Below, piece after piece: positions 23,045-29,758 of a DNA stretch of 55,246 bases. The stretch spans positions 1-55,246 of the forward strand of contig CALDSK010000336.1 of NCBI GenBank assembly GCA_937911865.1, in the 5' to 3' direction. Every line of letters starts with the position of its first letter. Within the stretch, counting starts at the first letter, position 1. The notes below the pieces were generated by a model, which did no database searches, was not told where the DNA came from, and saw only the letters and a list, made by a program, of their open reading frames with translations. Source of the DNA: an uncultured Synechococcus sp. (GTDB lineage: Bacteria; Cyanobacteriota; Cyanobacteriia; Phormidesmidales; Phormidesmidaceae). Position numbers and translations under genes: made by a program.

Positions 23045-23539
23045 ATGAAATCTGTTGTAACCTCTGCTATCGCTTCAGCTGATGCAGCTGGACGTTTCCC
23101 TGGCGCTGCTGATTTGCAGGCTGTTCAAGGTGGTTTGCAGCGTGCGGCTGCTCGCCTAGAAGCTGCTGAGAAGCTAAACGCTGGTATCGACCAGGTCGCT
23201 CAGGAAGCTTACGACGCTGCGTTCAAGAAGTACCCCTACCTCACCAACGAAGGTGAAGCGGGCGGCAACCAAGGCAAGAAGGACAAGTGCCTTCGCGATA
23301 TCAAGCACTACCTACGTCTGATCAACTACTGCCTAGTTGTTGGCGGTACTGGTCCTTTGGACGAGTGGGGCATTGCAGGTGCACGTGAAGTGTATCGTTC
23401 TTTGAACCTGCCTACAGCACCTTACGTAACTGCTATGCAGTTCACTCGTGACCGTGCATGTGCGCCTCGTGACATGTCTCCTCAGGCACTCACTGAGTTC
23501 CGTTCCTTGCTCGACTACGTTATCAACTCCCTTTCTTAA
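23045..23539 (+). CDS. cpeA: C-phycoerythrin alpha subunit CpeA
   Basis: 164 residues, the standard length, with bilin cysteines Cys82 (DKCLRDIKHYLR) and Cys139 (DRACAPRDM). It lacks a Cys75-type third site, so it is C-phycoerythrin and not class II phycoerythrin. GGAGA precedes the ATG. It is co-transcribed with cpeB, and a hairpin-terminator lies after it, which would keep the downstream cpeZ message low. Confidence 0.97.
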   Translation: MKSVVTSAIASADAAGRFPGAADLQAVQGGLQRAAARLEAAEKLNAGIDQVAQEAYDAAFKKYPYLTNEGEAGGNQGKKDKCLRDIKHYLRLINYCLVVGGTGPLDEWGIAGAREVYRSLNLPTAPYVTAMQFTRDRACAPRDMSPQALTEFRSLLDYVINSLS

Positions 23540-23594
23540 TTGAATGGGCTTAAGCTAGTCACTTAGTTGTTACCTAGCTTAGGTGTTGAAAAAT

Positions 23595-23646
23595 AAGGAC
23601 TTCTGGTTTTCCACCCTGTTGCTAGGGACTTCCAGGAGTCCTTTTT
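23595..23646 (+). terminator. cpeBA terminator/attenuator
   Basis: AAGGACTTCTGG at 23595-23606 pairs with CCAGGAGTCCTT at 23632-23643 with one G-U wobble, loop of 25, followed by TTTTTA. It lies 55 bases after cpeA. Confidence 0.8.
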
Positions 23647-23707
23647 ACTGCCAATTTACTGTCAATCTTTTTGCCGTTTACTCAATCAGAACTCTCATTT
23701 AAAGCTC

Positions 23708-24331
23708 ATGGTTGCCGAATCCGTTTTTAACCAGCTCAAGCATCCCAATCCGCAGATGCGTCAGCGCGCGATGACTGAAATTGTAGAGAATCGCGATGAG
23801 AACACGATTCCAACGCTGATGTCAGCGCTGGGTGAAGAGGACGTGGTGTATCGCCGGGCCTGTGTAAAAACACTGGGTGCGGTGGGCATGGACGCTGTGC
23901 CTACGGTGGTTGACCAGATGCTGAATGCTGAAAATGATACGGTTCGTGCTAGCTGTACAAAAGCGATGGCACAAATTGCGGTCTATCATCCAGACGAGCC
24001 TTTTCCACAGGCGGGGCTAGACGGGTTGCGCCAGGCGATGGAAGATCCATATCCGGTGGTACAAATTGCAGCGGTGATGTCAATGGGCGAGATTGGGGTG
24101 CCTGCGGTTGAGACACTACTGGAGGTGCTAAAGACGACAGATAATGTGGCGATCGCACTCACGATTACAAATACACTGGGTTCTATCGGCGATCCACGCG
24201 CGGTAGACGTGCTCAAAGAACTGATCAAAGATGAGTCTGTCGATAGCTACGTGCGCGAGACGGCTGAAAGTGCGCTGCCTAGACTAGAACATGCCATCAG
24301 TTCGCGCGAAGCCAAGGGAAGCGCAAGATAA
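23708..24331 (+). CDS. cpeZ: Phycoerythrin chaperone-like HEAT protein CpeZ
   Basis: 207 residues of HEAT repeats matching CpeZ in size and text: VFNQLKHPNPQMRQRAMTEI, NTIPTLMSALGEEDVVYRRA and CVKTLGAVGMDAVPTVVDQM. CpeZ stabilises beta-phycoerythrin and helps CpeY attach phycoerythrobilin to alpha-phycoerythrin; cpeY is at 26569. Its place behind cpeBA and a leaky terminator agrees. In known strains cpeY and cpeZ are adjacent; here a toxin-antitoxin pair and cpeF have come between them. Confidence 0.85.
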   Translation: MVAESVFNQLKHPNPQMRQRAMTEIVENRDENTIPTLMSALGEEDVVYRRACVKTLGAVGMDAVPTVVDQMLNAENDTVRASCTKAMAQIAVYHPDEPFPQAGLDGLRQAMEDPYPVVQIAAVMSMGEIGVPAVETLLEVLKTTDNVAIALTITNTLGSIGDPRAVDVLKELIKDESVDSYVRETAESALPRLEHAISSREAKGSAR

Positions 24332-24446
24332 CAGAATTGACAGCTGATGTACATAAGCTTGGTGCGTATAACAGGCATCTCCTCAGATTAAAGAAATGCC
24401 TGTACAGCATAGGACACAGCTAGTCGTTACTTGGATAGAATAACGG

Positions 24447-24764
24447 TTACCTGACCACTGCCACGTCGCTCTCGTCTATGTCCACTAACTCTATCTGTAG
24501 ACGCTTACCCAATACAGTCGCAGCTCGCTCCAGTGTCTTTAGCGTGACAGACGTATTCTCTGGGTCTAGCAGCCTATCGAGCGATGTCCGGCTTGTCCTC
24601 ATTTGTTCTGCCATTTGGGACTTGTTCAAGCCCTGGTTGCTCATTGCTTCAGATACCTGCCATGCCAACACTCGTTTGATGGCGATCGCACTAACTTCGG
24701 CTAGGATGCCGTCTTCTTCTAGTAACTCATCGAGCGAAGAGCCAATATGCAGATTGTGCGTCAT
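24447..24764 (-). CDS. XRE-type antitoxin of a HigBA-like pair
   Basis: 105 residues with a helix-turn-helix at about 45-95 (LNKSQMAEQMRTSRTSLDRL, then TLERAATVLGKRLQIELV), typical of HigA/XRE antitoxins that pair with Gp49/HigB-like toxins. The start ATG 24764 overlaps the toxin stop by four bases (toxin first, antitoxin second). It is intact while its toxin is broken. The pair sits between cpeZ and cpeF. Confidence 0.85.
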   Translation of the reverse strand: MTHNLHIGSSLDELLEEDGILAEVSAIAIKRVLAWQVSEAMSNQGLNKSQMAEQMRTSRTSLDRLLDPENTSVTLKTLERAATVLGKRLQIELVDIDESDVAVVR

Positions 24765-25117
24765 GAGCTGGCCTCTACTTTGCGCTTTCTATCAAGAGCG
24801 ATGTCTAACTCCTGCTTCGGTGTCTTCTGTGCCTTCTTGATGAACCCGTGTAGCAGAACCATTTGGCCGTCGTAGATACAAAAGAGGACTCGCGCAATCC
24901 GCCTACCCGAAAGAGACGAGCGCACCTCGTATAGACCTTTACCCATTGGGCGGCAGGTCGGCATCCCGATAGGTCAACCAAACTCTACGGTTTTGACATC
25001 TGTGCCTATTGTCTTTCTATCAGCGACTTCAAGCTTCATAAGCCAGTCCCGAACAGGCTGCTTACCAGATTCAGACTGGTAAAACAGAGCAGGTATGCGT
25101 TTTTGGTTATCGGCCAC
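24761..25117 (-). pseudogene. HigB/Gp49-like toxin, interrupted by an in-frame TGA
   Basis: Read on the minus strand from GTG 25117, the frame gives a phage Gp49/RelE-superfamily toxin: QPVRDWLMKLEVADRKTIGT then TVEFG, stop, PIGMPTCRPMGKGLYEVRSS and IARVLFCIYDGQMVLLHGFI. The stop, TGA at 24974-24976, falls where the family has Trp (EFGWPIG), so one TGG-to-TGA change explains it. The frame is open before and after, total length about 118 codons as usual. The ATG at 24964 would give only a 67-residue C-terminal piece. Confidence 0.82.
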
Positions 25118-25542
25118 TATCGTACCTTTTCTGGTGCAAGCTGACATCAGAGTACTGCATCAGGTGATCGCACCTCATTTTTGATCGCACCTCATTTTCC
25201 GTGCCAGAACTTATCAGGGCTGACTTCTACTGACACATAGATTACGGAACCAGTGATGACACAGCTAAAAGCTTGGAAAACGATTAGTTTCTGCTGTCTC
25301 GAATAACTTTGTAGCTCGCGGGAGAGTGCTGAATTTTCAAGCTCAATCGTATGTGGTCAGCAGCGATGAGACCCCGCGTCGCTCTGCGGCGCCAGGGAAT
25401 GTTCACTAAGACAATGGCCAAATGCATCTGGCCATTGCTATACACGCCGAAAATCAACTGTGTCTGATAAATTGTCGGCAAGAATCTATGAGAGCCTTCG
25501 CGGTCTGAGCGGTACGGGCTTTTCTAAGCTCAGCTCACTGGC
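25118..25542. other. Gap between the dead toxin and cpeF with a tandem duplication
   Basis: TGATCGCACCTCATTTT at 25165-25181 is repeated exactly at 25182-25198. The rest holds no gene that can be supported. Confidence 0.6.
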
Positions 25543-26442
25543 CTAATCCCAGCCGTCTTCGTCCTCTTCTTGCTTTTTCTTCAGCTGAGCGATCGCAAGC
25601 TTAAAGACTGGCACAATCGCTTCGTCTGTCTCTTCTTCCAGAGCGCTTTGCAATGGCGCGATCGCACTCGCATCCCCAATTTTCATCATCGCCATCGCCG
25701 CTGTTTTACGCACGTCCACATCGGCATCGTCTAGCACGGTCGTCAGATGAGGCACCACTTCCGGATTGCTCAGCTTACCCAGGGCCGCTGCCGCCTCGGA
25801 GCGCACCATCGCAGCGGAATCGGTCAGCCCGCTGATAATCAGACCCAGTGCCTGCTGGTCTTCCTTTTCTTGCACTAGCGAGGTCAAAGCGCCCACCACC
25901 GCGCTGCGGACTTCTTCCTGGTCAGAATCAATCGACGCGTACAGATACTCCGCGCCTTCTGTACCCACAAAAGCCAAGCCCCAAGTTGCCAAACCTTTGG
26001 AGCTGTCAGGGTAGTCAGGCGATCGCACAATATCTAACAGCACCTGTGCGCCTTCTTTTCCCATCACTGCGATCGCCCCTACTGACGAAGCCTGCACTAC
26101 CGTATCGTCATCGTGCCGCAGCGCATGGACCAGCGTTGGAATCGTGGTTGGGTCCGCAATTAATGTCATCGTCTTGGCACAGGCACGGCGCACCACAGGG
26201 TTCTCATGATTGGCCAACCCATCAATCAGCGCAGGGGTTGCGGGTTTGCCTACTCGCCCTAAAATCTCAGCAAAGGCCAGCCGCTTCATGCCACGCGTGT
26301 CGTTAAACCCTTCTACTAGCTTCACAATCAGCGCGTCGTCTGTTGCGTCGAAGGTCTCTGTATTCAGCTGTGTCTGCACATCAATAATCAGCGCGTCGGC
26401 GTCTGATTGAGAAAGAGGAGCAGGCTGATGGGGGCTAGTCAT
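25543..26442 (-). CDS. cpeF: HEAT-repeat phycoerythrobilin lyase CpeF
   Basis: 299 residues of HEAT repeats: MKRLAFAEILGRVGKPATPA, LANHENPVVRRACAKTMTLI, SSKGLATWGLAFVGTEGAEY and AAALGKLSNPEVVPHLTTVL, ending in an acidic EEDEDGWD tail. Size and text match CpeF/MpeV, the lyase that attaches doubly linked phycoerythrobilin to Cys50/61 of beta-phycoerythrin. Those cysteines are present in cpeB here. It is divergent from cpeY with about 126 bases between starts. A clear paralogue is at 4491, so the assignment to CpeF rests on position next to cpeY and cpeZ. Confidence 0.75.
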   Translation of the reverse strand: MTSPHQPAPLSQSDADALIIDVQTQLNTETFDATDDALIVKLVEGFNDTRGMKRLAFAEILGRVGKPATPALIDGLANHENPVVRRACAKTMTLIADPTTIPTLVHALRHDDDTVVQASSVGAIAVMGKEGAQVLLDIVRSPDYPDSSKGLATWGLAFVGTEGAEYLYASIDSDQEEVRSAVVGALTSLVQEKEDQQALGLIISGLTDSAAMVRSEAAAALGKLSNPEVVPHLTTVLDDADVDVRKTAAMAMMKIGDASAIAPLQSALEEETDEAIVPVFKLAIAQLKKKQEEDEDGWD

Positions 26443-26568
26443 GTTTATTTTTTAAAGTCGCTTACAAAATTCGCTAAAGGAGATGACCGCCCGTCAGTAA
26501 TTTTTGATTTTCGTCCGACTAGTGCGATCCTATATAGAGTAAACAGTTTTCGGGCCGCTTTAGATCAG

Positions 26569-27831
26569 ATGGATAATCGATTTTCTAGTCTGTTTAATCT
26601 TACTGAAGCGCAGGCAATCGAAATATTAGATAGTCCAGCAGACGATTCGGATGAAGCCTCTAGCCGATACATTGCGGCTTCGCACCTGGTAAATTTTGAC
26701 AGTGAGGCGGCGATCGCATCCCTAATCAGAGCGGCTAATAATACTGACACTGATCTGGATAATCGTATCGTTCGTCGCAAAGCGGTAGAAAGTCTGGGCC
26801 GACTGAAGGCAAAACCTGCCCTGGGTGCCATCGAAAGCTGCTTGGACGATGAAGACAACTATCTGGTAGAAAACGCGGCTTGGGCAATCGGTGAAATTGG
26901 CACCGACAATACCGACATATTAGAAAAGCTGGCCAAACAGCTAGCGCGAGATAATCAAAGCTATCGGACGATTATTCACACCCTGGCAAGCCTGAACTAT
27001 ACGCCCGCTGCCGAGCGCATCAAACGATTTGTCAGCAGCGATAGTGGTCCAATTGCCAGCGCAGCGCTGTCGGCAATGTATCAGCTTACGGGCGACGAGC
27101 AGGTAATGGCCAAGGTGCTGGGCTTTTTGCAAAGTACTAACGTCAATGCCCGGCGCGGCAGCATTCAAGATCTGATTGACACGGGCTACTTTCGCGCTAT
27201 TCCCAACATTGCGCAATGTCCGGTTTCGATGGTCTTCCGCCTTAGGGGCATTCGACTGCTGGCTCAGCCTGCTATAGCCGCAGGAGACCTCAAGTTTTCG
27301 CAAATTCAACGAACCCTAGAAAAAGTCATTCGCGACCATCCAGGTAATGTGGCGCTCGTGCATAGCTATCAGCAGGTTCCAGACGTCAGCGGCCTAATTC
27401 AAGAGCTGTATGGCACAGACTTTGGGCGGTGCTACTTAGGTAGCCTGACACTGATTGAAAACTACGCCGCAGCCGCGCCCGCTGCGCTGATTAAAAGCTA
27501 TGAGGCAGAAGGCTACAACGACTATGGCGCGCACTATCATATGATGCGGCTGTTCGGCTGGCTAAACGTTGCCGAGGCGTATGACCTGCTTGTCACCGCG
27601 CTGCACAATAAGGCCCCTCAGTTTCAAAAGTCTCGGGTAGCCGCGGCGATCGCGCTAGGAGAACTCGGAGTGCCGACCGCAATCAGCGAACTCAAAACCG
27701 CGCTCACGGTTCCTATTTGGGATTTACAATACGCCGCCATCATGGCGCTAGAAAAATTGGGAGAATCCGTCAAGGCTATGAACGTAGAGTCTACCGATTG
27801 GCTAGTTCAAGAAAAGCTGAGTTCTCTGTAA
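26569..27831 (+). CDS. cpeY: HEAT-repeat phycoerythrobilin lyase CpeY
   Basis: 420 residues. It matches CpeY in length and in the N-terminal FSSLFNLTEAQAIEILDSP, LDNRIVRRKAVESLGRLKAK, LVENAAWAIGEIGTDNTDIL and the C-terminal GAHYHMMRLFGWLNVAEAYD. CpeY attaches phycoerythrobilin to Cys82 of alpha-phycoerythrin, present in cpeA. ATG 26569 gives the family start; an upstream in-frame start at 26407 overlaps the divergent cpeF and adds unrelated residues. The lyase at 27869 follows within 40 bases and is probably co-transcribed. Confidence 0.88.
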   Translation: MDNRFSSLFNLTEAQAIEILDSPADDSDEASSRYIAASHLVNFDSEAAIASLIRAANNTDTDLDNRIVRRKAVESLGRLKAKPALGAIESCLDDEDNYLVENAAWAIGEIGTDNTDILEKLAKQLARDNQSYRTIIHTLASLNYTPAAERIKRFVSSDSGPIASAALSAMYQLTGDEQVMAKVLGFLQSTNVNARRGSIQDLIDTGYFRAIPNIAQCPVSMVFRLRGIRLLAQPAIAAGDLKFSQIQRTLEKVIRDHPGNVALVHSYQQVPDVSGLIQELYGTDFGRCYLGSLTLIENYAAAAPAALIKSYEAEGYNDYGAHYHMMRLFGWLNVAEAYDLLVTALHNKAPQFQKSRVAAAIALGELGVPTAISELKTALTVPIWDLQYAAIMALEKLGESVKAMNVESTDWLVQEKLSSL

Positions 27832-27868
27832 TCTAAAGGTATTGGCTTACAACAACAGGCAGGTTTCG

Positions 27869-28447
27869 ATGGCGTCAGCGCTTACGGTTTTTCATCAGTT
27901 TTTTGAAAGTTGTGTCGGTAGCTGGGATTCTGAGCGGACGTATCACTACTTGAGTGAAGGGGCGATTGAGCGATCGCACACCGACTTTCAAGTGCAGCCT
28001 CTCACCGCCGAGCAAAAGATCAAAGTGATGATAGACAATGCTTTTAAGGTGAGCGATCGAATGGAAATATGTCCTGGCTTCCACCTCGTCTTTCACACCA
28101 TTTCTGAAGCAGGCGTCACGAAAGACCAGTCACTCAACCTGGCATTCGTCCCCAATGACGAGACCGTCAACAGTGAAACCGTACTAGAAGGCGCATACCT
28201 GCGCGACAAAGCCTACGAAGAAGAGCGACCCATCGTCTCTGACTTCCGCTTCGACGCCCGCACCCGCGAGTTACTCATGACTACTCGCTACACCCGCGTC
28301 ATCTCCGTCGATTCCATCACCCTCATCAACCCCCAAATGCGCATCCGCCGCATCTTTAACTACCTCCGCCCACCCGAGGGGCAACCGCTAGACAAGCTGG
28401 CACTCGTTGGATTTGGGGTTGAGCAAAAGTCGACCGGTACAATTTAG
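27869..28447 (+). CDS. Divergent CpcS/CpeU-type phycobiliprotein lyase
   Basis: 192 residues beginning TVFHQFFESCVGSWDSERTY, which carries the CpcS-family FF..S.G.W.S.RTYH signature, then GAIERSHTDFQVQPLTAEQK, GAYLRDKAYEEERPIVSDFR and MRIRRIFNYLRPPEGQP. It differs from the other four CpcS-type genes here. Its place behind cpeY suggests a phycoerythrin lyase, perhaps CpeU; this is inference. ATG 27869 gives the family start, and a TTG at 27842 is less likely. Confidence 0.78.
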   Translation: MASALTVFHQFFESCVGSWDSERTYHYLSEGAIERSHTDFQVQPLTAEQKIKVMIDNAFKVSDRMEICPGFHLVFHTISEAGVTKDQSLNLAFVPNDETVNSETVLEGAYLRDKAYEEERPIVSDFRFDARTRELLMTTRYTRVISVDSITLINPQMRIRRIFNYLRPPEGQPLDKLALVGFGVEQKSTGTI

Positions 28448-28502
28448 AAATGCTTAAAGGTAATCGCAAAGGACAACATAGACGATTTCCAAATTACGTA
28501 GA

Positions 28503-28988
28503 ATGGCTATAGAAATTCAGCGATTGCAGCCAGGTGAGGAAGAACGGCTCCAGAAGGTTCGATTGGATGCGCTTAAAGACGCTCCTGACGCTTTTGGTAC
28601 GACATTTCAGGAAGCAAACACCTGGTCAAAGAGTCGTTGGTCCGCACAACTTCAATCACTTCCTACTTTTATTGCACTCCTCAATGGGCAGGACAGTGGC
28701 ATTGTACGAAGCTCACCACATGCGGAAAAGACAACGGTAGCAGAGCTGATTTCAATGTGGGTTGCCCCAGAGGCGAGAGGAATTGGGCTTGGCGAGGCAC
28801 TTATTGACACTGTCATTAGTTGGGCACGCGCAGAGAGCTATAGTCGCTTGGTTCTAGAAGTGAGCAATGAGAACAGGTTCGCGATCGCACTCTACAAAAG
28901 AAAAGGATTCCAAGCGACCGGGAAGATAAGCAGCTTTCCGTACCCAAGACAGCAAATAAGAGAGCAAGAAATGGCAATGAAGCTTTAA
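28503..28988 (+). CDS. GNAT-family N-acetyltransferase
   Basis: 161 residues with a GNAT fold: the acetyl-CoA motif SMWVAPEARGIGLGEALIDT at about 83-102, followed by RLVLEVSNENRFAIALYKRK and GFQATGK. The substrate is unknown. Another region here has APDAFGTTFQEA, as in the RimI/YhhY-like group acting on small molecules or proteins. It is downstream of the cpeY lyase pair, with its own likely start at ATG 28503, and is followed by a 20-bp hairpin. Confidence 0.87.
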   Translation: MAIEIQRLQPGEEERLQKVRLDALKDAPDAFGTTFQEANTWSKSRWSAQLQSLPTFIALLNGQDSGIVRSSPHAEKTTVAELISMWVAPEARGIGLGEALIDTVISWARAESYSRLVLEVSNENRFAIALYKRKGFQATGKISSFPYPRQQIREQEMAMKL

Positions 28989-29038
28989 CCCCTATGAAAC
29001 ACAGAAAGTAAAGAGATCAGAATAATCAAACCAGACCG

Positions 29039-29084
29039 GGCTAATTTGATTCAGATAGTCCCGTCTATCTGAATCAAATTAGCC
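29039..29084. other. 20-bp perfect inverted repeat upstream of rpmG
   Basis: Arms 29039-29058 and 29065-29084 are fully complementary over 20 bases with a six-base loop. No T-run follows on either side. It could end the acetyltransferase message or be a small repeat element. Confidence 0.75.
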
Positions 29085-29145
29085 GGTTAAATTTCGGCCT
29101 TCTTGTGTAATAATTGAAAACTGCATTAACACAAATTTCTAGATC

Positions 29146-29334
29146 ATGGCAAAAGGCGTCCGTCTCGTAATCACACTCGAATGTACCGAGTGCCGCACTA
29201 ACCCCGAAAAGCGTTCCAATGGGGTTTCTCGCTACACCACCCAAAAGAACCGTCGCAACACGACGGGTCGCCTAGAGCTGAAGAAGTTTTGCACCCACTG
29301 CAATAAGCACACCAACCACAAAGAAATTAAGTAA
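29146..29334 (+). CDS. rpmG: 50S ribosomal protein bL33
   Basis: 62 residues reading MAKGVRLVITLECTECRTNP, then GVSRYTTQKNRRNTTGRLEL and KKFCTHCNKHTNHKEIK. The two CxxC pairs (CTEC and CTHC) that bind zinc are kept. The rpmG-rpsR pair is a common cyanobacterial arrangement, with rpsR 32 bases later. No strong Shine-Dalgarno is visible at ATG 29146. Confidence 0.96.
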   Translation: MAKGVRLVITLECTECRTNPEKRSNGVSRYTTQKNRRNTTGRLELKKFCTHCNKHTNHKEIK

Positions 29335-29366
29335 TAGAAAATCAGTAGAAATAGAGATCAAGGATT

Positions 29367-29582
29367 ATGGCTTACTTCCGTCGTCGAGTTTCGCCCATCA
29401 AGCCGGGTGAAAAAATCGACTATAAAGATGTAGATTTGCTCCGCAAGTTTGTCACCGAGCGAGGCAAAATTTTGCCTCGTCGCATTACGGGCCTGACGGC
29501 TAAGCAGCAGCGCGACCTGACAAAAGCAATCAAGCGGGCTCGCGTCGTAGCACTGCTACCTTACGTCAACGAAGACGGCTAG
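29367..29582 (+). CDS. rpsR: 30S ribosomal protein bS18
   Basis: 71 residues: MAYFRRRVSPIKPGEKIDYK, then LRKFVTERGKILPRRITGLT, and KQQRDLTKAIKRARVVALLP. It matches bS18 in full. AAGGA precedes ATG 29367. It is probably co-transcribed with rpmG, and the RNase gene follows after 176 bases. Confidence 0.96.
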   Translation: MAYFRRRVSPIKPGEKIDYKDVDLLRKFVTERGKILPRRITGLTAKQQRDLTKAIKRARVVALLPYVNEDG

Positions 29583-29758
29583 AGAGATATGCCCATTTTG
29601 GCCTAGCGGCTGAACTGGGTTTTCCAGAATTTGTGTAGCTCAAAACAAATTAATATCAAGCTATCCGCGTTAGACATAAAGACGGTTTCTTTTGTCTGGT
29701 ACTTTGACAAGTAGCGCTGATAGCTTTTTTATTGCCTTAGGAAATCAAATAGGACCCG

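Noticed and set aside
25284..25481. Minus-strand frame of 65 codons
   Set aside because: No Shine-Dalgarno, no recognised motif and Arg/His-rich text; not supported as a gene.
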